32,347 nt of DNA, taken from assembly GCA_030145485.1 (NCBI GenBank), contig JAQYVP010000126.1:1-32347 (forward strand). Direction: 5' to 3'. Positions 24,832 through 32,347 of this stretch are shown here, piece after piece. A program made the translations under genes and the position numbers. The stretch comes from Chromatiales bacterium. GTDB lineage: Bacteria > Pseudomonadota > Gammaproteobacteria > Chromatiales > Chromatiaceae. Below the pieces are notes generated by a model that did no database searches, had not been told where the DNA came from, and saw nothing but the letters and a program-made list of their open reading frames with translations. Every line of letters begins with the position of its first letter. Positions within the stretch are counted from its first letter, which is position 1.

Positions 24832-25215
24832 ATGAATTCAGAAAAAGTCATTTTCAATTTTTTTATCGTGCTGGCGTTGACGCTCAACTTCGGTTTTGTG
24901 CTTGGAGATGCTGAAAATCCGGTGCATCACCCGGTATATGAACTCTTTGCAGTGATTGTCGTCAACCTGATTGCAACCATACTGAAGTTCGGTGATCGCA
25001 CCCAGGTCGGGGCAATCCTGCTGTCGACAAGCCTGGTGGCGCTGTTGCAGCTGTTTGTTGCGGCCATTATCTGGTTTGTTGCGGTTTATGTAACAGGCAC
25101 AGGCCTTACGCCTGGCGTGATGGCCAGTATCGTGTCGTTATCAGCCGGTGCTGTACTCGCAAATGTGGTGTCGGTGGTATTGCTTTTGATTGAAACGGTC
25201 ATGCTGCGACGCTGA
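24832..25215 (+). CDS. DUF6394-like four-helix membrane protein
   Basis: This 127-aa protein has four hydrophobic segments (about 7-23, 36-52, 62-86 and 97-124) with little soluble sequence. The N-terminal FGFVLGDAENPVHHPVYELF segment and overall size fit the DUF6394 family, which I recall being encoded beside TrkA/K+ channel genes. The gene is 10 bp upstream of the channel gene and almost certainly co-transcribed with it, so an accessory role for the channel is inferred. The ATG is preceded by AAAGGTG, which is part of a small ACACCAAAGGTGT hairpin that might affect initiation. The family name is moderately secure. Confidence 0.65.
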   Translation: MNSEKVIFNFFIVLALTLNFGFVLGDAENPVHHPVYELFAVIVVNLIATILKFGDRTQVGAILLSTSLVALLQLFVAAIIWFVAVYVTGTGLTPGVMASIVSLSAGAVLANVVSVVLLLIETVMLRR

Positions 25216-25225
25216 ATCGTAGATC

Positions 25226-26923
25226 ATGGATAACATCGTTTATGTCGTATTTCGCAGGATGCGTCAGCCGCTGCTGACGCTGCTGCTGGCCTATTCGATT
25301 TCGATCATGGGGCTGGTTTTGATCCCCGGGCAGGATGATGCCGGTCAGCCGTGGCATATGGGTTTTTTCCACGCCTTCTATGTTGTCAGTTTCACCTCCA
25401 CCACCATCGGCTTTGGCGAGATTCCATACCCCTTTACCGACGCCCAGCGCATGTGGGTGATCTTTACCATCTATGCCACGGTCATCTCATGGATCTATGC
25501 CATTGGCACCCTGCTGGCGCTGATACAGGGCAAGGCGTTTCAGAATGCCCTGACCGTCGGTCGTTTTGGACGACGCATCAGGCGTTTAACAGACCCCTTC
25601 ATCCTGATCGTTGGCTATGGCAGCATCGGGCGCGAGCTTGTCATGGCGTTGACGGAACGTCAGCAGCATGTGGTGGTTCTCGATAGTGATCAGCAACGCA
25701 TCAATGTGATGAAATTACAGAACCTGCGTGAGAGTGTACCGGGATTTTCCGGGGATGCTGCAAATCCTGACAACCTGACGCGAGCTGGTCTGACGCATCC
25801 GCAGTGCGCAGCTGTGGTTGCGTTGACCAACAGCAACGCCGTCAATCTGAAAGTCGCGATTACCAGTAAACTGCTGAGACCTGAACTGACAGTCGTCTGC
25901 AGGGCGGACTCTGCGGAAGTTGAAAAGAATATGGAGTCATTTGGGACTGACTACATTGTCGACCCGTTTGAAACCTTTGCAATGCATCTCTCGATAGCCT
26001 TGCAATCTCCGGGGCTGCATCTGCTGGGGGAGTGGTTGGGTGGCAATGCACACGATCCGCTGGCCGAGCCCATCTATCCCCCGCAGCAGGGCAGGTGGGT
26101 GCTTTGCGGTTACGGACGTTTCGGCAAGGCCGTCTATGATCGTCTCACCAGGGAGGGAATGGATGTGGTGGTTATCGAGGCGACACCGGCTAAAACCGGT
26201 ACTCCCCAGACGGGAGTGGTGGTTGGCAAGGGCACTGAGGCTGCCACTTTGATGGAAGCGAATATCGACAATGCAGTCGGTATTGTCGCCGGCACGGACC
26301 GGGATGTGGATAATCTCTCTATCATCATGACGGCACGGGAGTTGAACCCGGATCTGTTCGTTATTCTGCGGCAGAACCAGCGCACCAACAAGACCATTGT
26401 CAAAGCTGTGCATGCCAACATGGTGATGCATCCAAGTCAGATTATTGCCAACAAGATCCGCATGCTGCTGGCAACGCCCATGCTGTCAGAGTTCATGTCA
26501 CTGGCAAAAGGAGAGGAGGATGACTGGGCCTGCGAACTGGTCAGCCGCTTGATAGCGATTTCCAGTGAGGAGGTGCCTGATGTGTGGGAGATGACAGTCG
26601 ATAAAATCCATGCTCAAGCCGTCCACACTGCCCTGACAACAATGGGGCAGGTCGTCACCATCGGCGATCTGGAGCGTAACCCGCGCGAGCGCAAGCGCCA
26701 TCTCCCGGTTATCCCATTGCTGATGAATCATCAGGATTCGTTTATTCTGCTGCCGAAGAAAGACCAGAAGGTCCATGCCGGAGACAAGATTCTATGGTGC
26801 GGGCGTTATTCGGTGCAGTCAAAAATGGCATGGACACTGCAGCACCCGGTTGCGCTGGAGTATGTCCTGCAGGGTAAGACCGAGCCGAGAAACTGGCTTT
26901 TCAGGCGTTTGACGCGCCAATGA
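25226..26923 (+). CDS. Potassium channel protein with two RCK (TrkA-N) domains
   Basis: This 565-aa protein begins with a two-helix pore module. TM1 is about 14-33, the pore helix and filter TTIGFGEIP are at 59-67, and TM2 is about 75-100. The filter reads TIGFG instead of TVGYG, a variant known among prokaryotic channels. Two Rossmann-type RCK/TrkA-N domains follow, marked by GYGSIG (130-135) and GYGRFG (295-300), each with an acidic residue after the second strand as in NAD-binding forms. The C-terminal 130 residues resemble TrkA-C-like ligand-binding parts. K+ or related cation flux controlled by nucleotides is the expected role. It forms an operon with the small membrane protein upstream. 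Confidence 0.9.
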   Translation: MDNIVYVVFRRMRQPLLTLLLAYSISIMGLVLIPGQDDAGQPWHMGFFHAFYVVSFTSTTIGFGEIPYPFTDAQRMWVIFTIYATVISWIYAIGTLLALIQGKAFQNALTVGRFGRRIRRLTDPFILIVGYGSIGRELVMALTERQQHVVVLDSDQQRINVMKLQNLRESVPGFSGDAANPDNLTRAGLTHPQCAAVVALTNSNAVNLKVAITSKLLRPELTVVCRADSAEVEKNMESFGTDYIVDPFETFAMHLSIALQSPGLHLLGEWLGGNAHDPLAEPIYPPQQGRWVLCGYGRFGKAVYDRLTREGMDVVVIEATPAKTGTPQTGVVVGKGTEAATLMEANIDNAVGIVAGTDRDVDNLSIIMTARELNPDLFVILRQNQRTNKTIVKAVHANMVMHPSQIIANKIRMLLATPMLSEFMSLAKGEEDDWACELVSRLIAISSEEVPDVWEMTVDKIHAQAVHTALTTMGQVVTIGDLERNPRERKRHLPVIPLLMNHQDSFILLPKKDQKVHAGDKILWCGRYSVQSKMAWTLQHPVALEYVLQGKTEPRNWLFRRLTRQ

Positions 26924-26929
26924 CTTCAT

Positions 26930-26957
26930 CGTTCCCATGCTCTCAAGTGGGAATGCG
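26930..26957. repeat. CGTTCCCATGC hairpin repeat
   Basis: CGTTCCCATGCTCTCAAGTG continuing GGAATGCG is an imperfect hairpin, related to the element at 19634-19663. It lies 7 bp after the channel gene stop. Confidence 0.55.
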
Positions 26958-27141
26958 CTTTGTTTGCACCAACCTGCGCTCGCAATGACGGCTCGGCAAT
27001 CTGCAGCAAATTTTTTTTTAGAAAATTTTACAAATCAAAGAACTTTTCTGATTTACCCCGGTCTATTTATTACTGCTTACCACTTTTATCGTTTTTTTCA
27101 GTGGTTATACAGTTATATGTGACTCCCCTTTGACTCAGTTA

Positions 27142-27175
27142 ACCAGCGTTTGAAACACAACGCTGGTATTTTTTT
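27142..27175 (+). terminator. Rho-independent terminator upstream of amtB
   Basis: A perfect 9-bp stem (ACCAGCGTT, 27142-27150, with AACGCTGGT, 27159-27167) and an 8-nt loop are followed by ATTTTTTT. It is 219 bp after the channel gene stop and 94 bp before the amtB start, so it probably ends the channel transcript or a short RNA made from the AT-rich stretch 26960-27140. No protein gene is supported in 26924-27268. Confidence 0.8.
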
Positions 27176-27268
27176 GCCTGTTCAAGATGCACTATCCCAA
27201 TCAGTGCTATAGAATCAAACCCTTGAAATCCTGAATATTTTAATAATCAGACAGTAAGGGGCGCATCG

Positions 27269-28573
27269 ATGTCGATTTCCATTCCAAAGAAAACTCTAAT
27301 CTTTCTACTGTTATTATCTCCCGGCGCTGTGTTTGCGGCTGAAGGCGACCTCAGTGCCGCCAATACCTCGTGAATACTGACCTCAACCGCGCTGGTGCTG
27401 CTCATGACACTGCCTGGTCTGGCGCTCTTTTATGGCGGCCTGGTGCGCTCCAAGAATGTACTCTCCATTTTGATGCAGTGCTTTGCGATTGCCGGCATCT
27501 CTTCGATTCTGTGGCTGACTGTCGGTTACAGCCTGGCTTTTGGCGAAGGAGGTCCCTGGATTGGGGATTTCAGCAAGGTGATGTTATCGGGGATTGGTCG
27601 TGACGCAGTTGCCGGCGATATCCCTGAATCACTCTTTATGCTTTTTCAGATGACCTTCGCGATCATTACGCCGGCATTGATCATTGGCGGCTATGCGGAG
27701 CGCATGAAGTTTTCGGCGATGGTGATCTTCAGCGCAGCCTGGCTGCTGCTGGTCTATGTTCCTGTTACCCACTGGGTATGGGGAGGTGGCTGGCTGCAAG
27801 AGATGGGACTCTACGACTTTGCGGGCGGAACCGTGGTGCATATCACCGCAGGTGTCGCCGCGCTGGTATCCGCACTGATGCTCGGGGAACGCAAGGGTTT
27901 TGGCACCAAGGCGATGATGCCGCACAACATGACCATGACGGTAGCCGGTGCGGGCATGCTGTGGGTCGGTTGGTTCGGCTTTAATGGCGGCAGCGCACTG
28001 GCGGCCAATGGCGATGCGGCTATGGCGATGCTGGTGACGCATATCTCTGCGGCGACGGCGGCAATTACCTGGATGGTGATCGAATGGGTCAAATATGGCA
28101 GGCCCAGTGCGCTGGGCATCGTCACCGGCATGGTGGCGGGCCTTGGCACTATCACGCCGGCTTCCGGCTTTGTTGGCCCCGGCGGCGCCCTGGTTATCGG
28201 GCTGCTTGCCGGCTCGGTCTGTTTTGTTGCAACCCTGACCCTCAAGCAGAAACTGAAGGTCGATGATTCACTCGATGTCTTCCCCGTGCATGGCGTCGGC
28301 GGTATTATGGGAACGATGCTGGCCGGCGTTTTCGCTGCGACCTCGCTGGGTGTTTTCAGTGGCTACGGTTTTGCAGAGGGCATTCAGAGCATGGCAGGGC
28401 AGATCAAAGTGCAATTTATCGGAGTTGCCGCAACCATTGTATTTACCGCAGTTGTGACCTATGCGCTGCTGAAAATTATTGACCTGGTGATTGGTCTGCG
28501 GGTATCCGAAGAGCAGGAGGTTGAAGGCCTGGATATTGCACTTCACGAAGAGCGCGGCTATGTCGATCTATAA
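27269..28573 (+). CDS. amtB: Ammonium transporter AmtB, interrupted by an in-frame TGA at codon 35
   Basis: From ATG 27269, with AAGGGG about 8 bp upstream, the frame reads a signal peptide (MSISIPKKTLIFLLL ... AVFA), then AANTS, a TGA codon (27371-27373), then ILTSTALVLLMTLPGLALFY. AmtB proteins normally have a Trp there (AW-M/I-LTSTALVL), so TGG has become TGA. The rest is intact: eleven helices and the pore His pair at His191 (VVHITAG) and His341 (PVHGVGG), counting the stop codon as one residue. The open part alone could start at GTG 27395 or ATG 27404, but would lack the signal peptide and part of TM1. It may be a recent pseudogene, a read-through gene or a base-call error. No glnK neighbour is present. 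Confidence 0.85.
27371..27373 (+). other. Nonsense codon (TGA) at the conserved Trp position of amtB
   Basis: The TGA lies in frame between the signal-peptide region and TM1 of amtB. Many genes in this window (ileS, lemA-region genes, the PII-like gene) use TGA as their normal stop, so general reassignment of TGA to Trp is unlikely. One G-to-A change from TGG explains it. Confidence 0.8.
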
Positions 28574-28670
28574 AAGCAACCGCCTGTCCAGCGCTGGAAT
28601 CCCCGTTACGGGGGTCACAGAATCCCGATAGACACCATGTAGAAAAAACCTGACGGCATGAGAAATTGTA

Positions 28671-28820
28671 GTAATTCTCAATGTGCCAATAAAAGTGGCG
28701 ATATCTTAAAAAACTTTTACCACGAAGCACATGAAGAGCACGAAGGCATTTTTGTAACCAGTTGGTTCTTCGTGGTCTTCGTGTGCTTCGTGGTGAGTAT
28801 CACTCTACATTTAGAATTGC
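28671..28820. repeat. Family A repeat, complete copy
   Basis: The terminal inverted repeats are GTAATTCTCAATGT on the left and ACATTTAGAATTGC on the right. The inner arms carry TTTTACCACGAAGCACATGA and CTTCGTGTGCTTCGTGGTGA around a GTAACCAGTTGGTT centre. It lies between convergent amtB and hda. Confidence 0.7.
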
Positions 28821-28864
28821 TGCTTTGCCAGTCTGAGACTTGATCTCGCCAGGAGTGAAGATGT

Positions 28865-29553
28865 TTACGCAATTGACTGGCGTAAAAAGGGGATTGTCAA
28901 CCTTTGCTGACGCGACAGCGAGTCATGATCTAATTTATCAATAAGTTTAGATAACTTAATGATATCACGAGAATATCTATTGATGAGATAGCGTGAAGCA
29001 GCTTCGGATAGCTGCATGCCTTTTTCATCGGCCATCTGGATCAGCAGTTGCTGCTTGTCTGCGTCATCGAGTTGCAGAAGATGGTAGCTGACCCCCCACA
29101 TCAATCTTGATGCCAGATCCGGTAGTGTCGTCGGCAGGTCGCCGGGGCTGCTGTTGGCGGCAATCACTAATTTATGCTGCTGTTGTGAGATGGCGTTATA
29201 GAGATGAAAAAGCGCCTCTTCCCATTCCTTATGCGTACACACATTCTCAACATCATCGATGCATACCAGTTCATACTGCTGCAACTCCCCTAGCATCAGC
29301 GGCGATAATTGCTGTATATCCTTTAGAGAGAGGTAGATGGCGTTGAGAGCCTGCTGTGTCATCTGCTGACACGCGGCCAGCAGCAGGTGGCTTTTACCGC
29401 ACCCGGGTGCTCCCCATAGATAGAGAGGGGCTGTGCTGTCAACCGTCCCGAGCAGTTTCAAGAGACTGTGCAGCGCCTCTTCGTTGCCGTTTGCCAGGAA
29501 GTTGTCGAATCCGGGCTGCCGGCTGTGGGAGAGTTTGAGCGGATACTGAAGTG

Positions 29554-29557
<4 letters not shown>
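28865..29557 (-). CDS. hda: DnaA regulatory inactivator Hda
   Basis: This 230-aa DnaA-homologous AAA+ protein stimulates hydrolysis of DnaA-bound ATP together with the beta clamp, limiting replication initiation. The N-terminal LQYPLKL segment (3-9) fits the short clamp-binding motif of Hda. The AAA+ core shows Walker A GAPGCGKSH (49-57) and Walker B LVCIDDVENV. Sensor-type SRLMWG and a C-terminal LSKLIDKLDHDSL region follow. The start at 29557 was chosen because an upstream in-frame extension is not Hda-like; the ATG overlaps the DUF2069 stop by 4 bp. The size matches E. coli Hda (about 233 aa). Confidence 0.93.
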
Positions 29558-30826
<1,269 letters not shown>

Positions 30827-30935
30827 ATTCGTTATAATGACTGAATTGAGAATTACCTATTTTAACCAATTCGAGCATGAATTCTACTTTGTTTGAATCT
30901 CTGCGGCGAAATGGGTTAAAACAATAACAGAGAAA

Positions 30936-31421
30936 ATGATGAAACGATTTGCATTGCTACTCTTGCTGGCGTTCACTATGCAGCCACTATTTGCCGCCAA
31001 TGCGCCCCTCAATGATCTCGACTTAAAAGATTTGGACGGTAAATTGCACAATCTGAGTGATTATCGTGGTAAATGGATCGTGGTCAACTACTGGGCTACG
31101 TGGTGTCCCCCCTGCCGTCGTGAGATTCCGGATCTGGTGGAGTTTCATGAAAAACATAAGGAGCATGATGCCGTGGTGCTCGGCGTCAATCATGAATATG
31201 CGACGCTCAAAGAGCTGAAGAATTTCAAGAAGAAGTACAACATGAGTTATCCGGTGTTGCAGGCGACGCCACGAACACCATCGATCGACCGCAAAATTCG
31301 TGGCTTGCCAACCACCTATCTGGTGAATCCGGAAGGAAAAATCGTTGCGGTTCAAAGCGGCCCCATCAGCGCCGGGATGCTTGAAAGCTATCTCAAGCGT
31401 GAAACCGGTTCCGACAAATGA
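30936..31421 (+). CDS. TlpA-like periplasmic thioredoxin
   Basis: This 161-aa protein has a signal peptide (cleavage near LFA-AN, about residue 20). The thioredoxin domain has the active site WCPPC (Cys57, Cys60) and the cis-Pro loop GLPTTYLV. TlpA/ResA-type proteins reduce periplasmic thiols, for example in cytochrome maturation. Only a weak AGAGA site precedes the adjacent ATG codons 30936 and 30939, either of which may be used. The stop overlaps the SoxW-like start (ATGA), so the two work as a pair. Confidence 0.9.
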   Translation: MMKRFALLLLLAFTMQPLFAANAPLNDLDLKDLDGKLHNLSDYRGKWIVVNYWATWCPPCRREIPDLVEFHEKHKEHDAVVLGVNHEYATLKELKNFKKKYNMSYPVLQATPRTPSIDRKIRGLPTTYLVNPEGKIVAVQSGPISAGMLESYLKRETGSDK

Positions 31422-31972
31422 TGATGCGAGTATTTACTTTTTTTTCATTACTGGTAACACTGCTGCTTCCTGCCCATGCTTTGCAGTTAAGAGATGCGGA
31501 GAGTCATTTCTTTGACGAATCTTTCGGCGACCTGCAGGAGGAGCTTGAAACTGCAAAGGAGCAGGGGAAAAAGGCGATCCTGATCATGTTCGAGATGGAT
31601 GAGTGCCCCTTCTGCAAACGCATGAAAGCGAAGGTGTTGAACCGTGATGACATTCAGGATTACTTCAGGGAGCACTTTCTGATTCTGACGATGGACGTCG
31701 AAGGAGATCTTGAGATCACTGACTTCCAGGGAGAGGCAACCACGCAGAAGGAGTTCGCGCTAAAGCAGTATCGTGTGCGCGCTACCCCGGTATTTCAGTT
31801 TGTCGATCTCGATGGCAAACCAATCAAAAAAGCCCGCTATACCGGCGCCACTTCCGATGCCGATGAGTTCATGCTGCTGGGGAAGTATGTGGTCGATGAG
31901 CATTACAAGGAGACCTCGTTCGTGCGCTACAAGCGGCAGATGAAACAACAGAAAAAGAAACTTAAAGAATGA
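31418..31972 (+). CDS. SoxW-like thioredoxin-fold protein
   Basis: This 184-aa protein has a signal peptide (cleavage near AHA, about residue 21). The active site is CPFC (Cys63, Cys66) in DECPFCKRM, and ATPVF carries the cis-Pro. This CPFC/KRM type is the thioredoxin-2-like/SoxW family found with sulfur-oxidation genes. The C-terminus is very basic (KQQKKKLKE). No sox genes are in the window, so a general periplasmic thiol role is also possible. It is coupled to the upstream TlpA-like gene by a 4-bp overlap; three ATG codons in a row (31418-31426) leave the exact start open. Confidence 0.85.
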   Translation: MMMRVFTFFSLLVTLLLPAHALQLRDAESHFFDESFGDLQEELETAKEQGKKAILIMFEMDECPFCKRMKAKVLNRDDIQDYFREHFLILTMDVEGDLEITDFQGEATTQKEFALKQYRVRATPVFQFVDLDGKPIKKARYTGATSDADEFMLLGKYVVDEHYKETSFVRYKRQMKQQKKKLKE

Positions 31973-32038
31973 ACCACGAAAAACACGAAAATGAAAATGA
32001 TCTAAAACTTTCGTGCTTTTCGTGATTTTTGTGGTTAA
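31972..32038. repeat. ACCACGAA palindrome between the thioredoxin and TolC-like genes
   Basis: The left arm AACCACGAAAAACACGAAAA and the right arm TTTCGTGCTTTTCGTGATTT with TTGTGGTT form an imperfect hairpin around an AAATGATCTAA centre. It starts at the SoxW-like stop codon. Confidence 0.65.
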
Positions 32039-32047
32039 AAAAAGAAG

Positions 32048-32347
32048 ATGGCGCTGATGGAGCAAACAGTCCGAATCTCTCTCTGCCTGATACTGGTGTT
32101 GATGACTGCTGCGCAGGCGCAGGAGTCTTCGATGCCGGACTATCTGACACTGCAGCAGGCGTTGGCATTGGTGGATGAGTCGCATCCCGGTGTGCAGCTG
32201 GCGGCAAGGCGGCAGTTGGTGGATTCCCTATTACGGTGCCAGCAGTATGAATTGCTGCTCAATGCGCCGGGATTGCTGCAGGGCAGTTGCGGCTACTGGC
32301 AGTTTATTTCGCCGCTGCTGCAGCAGAAGCTGCTGGTGATACGCCGC
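32048..32347 (+). CDS. TolC-family outer membrane protein, N-terminal part
   Basis: The frame is open to the window end, so 100 residues are visible and the gene continues beyond. It has a signal peptide (MALMEQTVRI ... MTAAQA, cleavage about residue 25). The first TolC repeat follows with LTLQQALALVDESHPGVQLAA, the usual opening of outer membrane efflux proteins. A Cys pair (RCQQYE and GSCGYW) follows. The alternative start at 32057 is possible. It probably belongs to an RND or type I efflux system encoded downstream, but nothing of this is in the window. Confidence 0.7.
   Translation, partial: MALMEQTVRISLCLILVLMTAAQAQESSMPDYLTLQQALALVDESHPGVQLAARRQLVDSLLRCQQYELLLNAPGLLQGSCGYWQFISPLLQQKLLVIRR

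Noticed and set aside
27188-27208. Possible NtrC site TGCACTATCCCAATCAGTGCT before amtB (written as 21 bases; inner part 11 nt)
   Set aside because: The GCAC and GTGC half-sites are 11 nt apart instead of the 7 nt of known NtrC sites, and no sigma54 GG-N10-GC box was found.
27370-27603. 77-aa frame starting at the amtB TGA
   Set aside because: It is a shifted frame of amtB; the amtB frame itself continues intact after the TGA.

Overview
The window reads as a chromosomal segment of a gammaproteobacterium, probably a sulfur-metabolising one. Two established gammaproteobacterial gene orders are present: ribF-ileS-lspA and, on the minus strand, aroQ-accB-accC-prmA. A DsrC/TusE-family protein and a SoxW-like thioredoxin hint at sulfur metabolism. 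No phage, insertion-sequence transposase, CRISPR array, rRNA or tRNA gene was recognised. Genus and species cannot be set from the sequence alone.

Layout. 1-1076: tail of a DsbA-family protein, an OsmC-like protein and a DUF4389 membrane protein. 1124-2482: a DAACS-family dicarboxylate/amino-acid symporter. 2483-3144: repeats only. 3145-6672: a 3D-domain lipoprotein, a LemA protein, a LemA-partner M48 metallopeptidase and a small periplasmic protein. 6722-7789: an unusual DsrC-like protein divergent from a CBS protein. 7838-9460: a nested repeat, a GDSL hydrolase and a MITE-like palindrome. 9553-15641: ribF, ileS, lspA, a YciO-type protein and a phytase-like esterase, all co-directional. 15888-18466: an EF-hand protein, a lytic transglycosylase lipoprotein, a possible 41-aa ORF and rimO. 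18585-21992: prmA, accC, accB and aroQ on the minus strand. 22389-24662: a compact operon of two DUF1538 membrane proteins, a divergent PII-like protein and a CBS protein. 24832-26923: a DUF6394 membrane protein and a double-RCK K+ channel. 27269-28573: an ammonium transporter gene with an in-frame TGA. 28865-30826: arsC, wrbA, DUF2069 and hda on the minus strand. 30936-32347: TlpA- and SoxW-like thioredoxins and the start of a TolC-like protein.

The best candidate for an under-described system is the DUF1538A-DUF1538B-PII-like-CBS operon. It looks like a membrane transporter pair with two potential nucleotide-sensing soluble partners, and all its junctions are overlapping or nearly so. The other strong observations are the amtB gene whose conserved N-terminal Trp codon is TGA, and the DsrC-like protein that keeps the upstream Cys but replaces the usual penultimate Cys with Ser and adds a tail.

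Intergenic DNA is rich in repeats. There are at least two MITE-like families with terminal inverted repeats (one inserted into another repeat), many palindromes of the ACCACGAA/ACCACGGAA type, CCGTAGGGTGG-type and CGTTCCCA-type hairpins, and a heptamer microsatellite. Several of these form the 5' or 3' flanks of genes.
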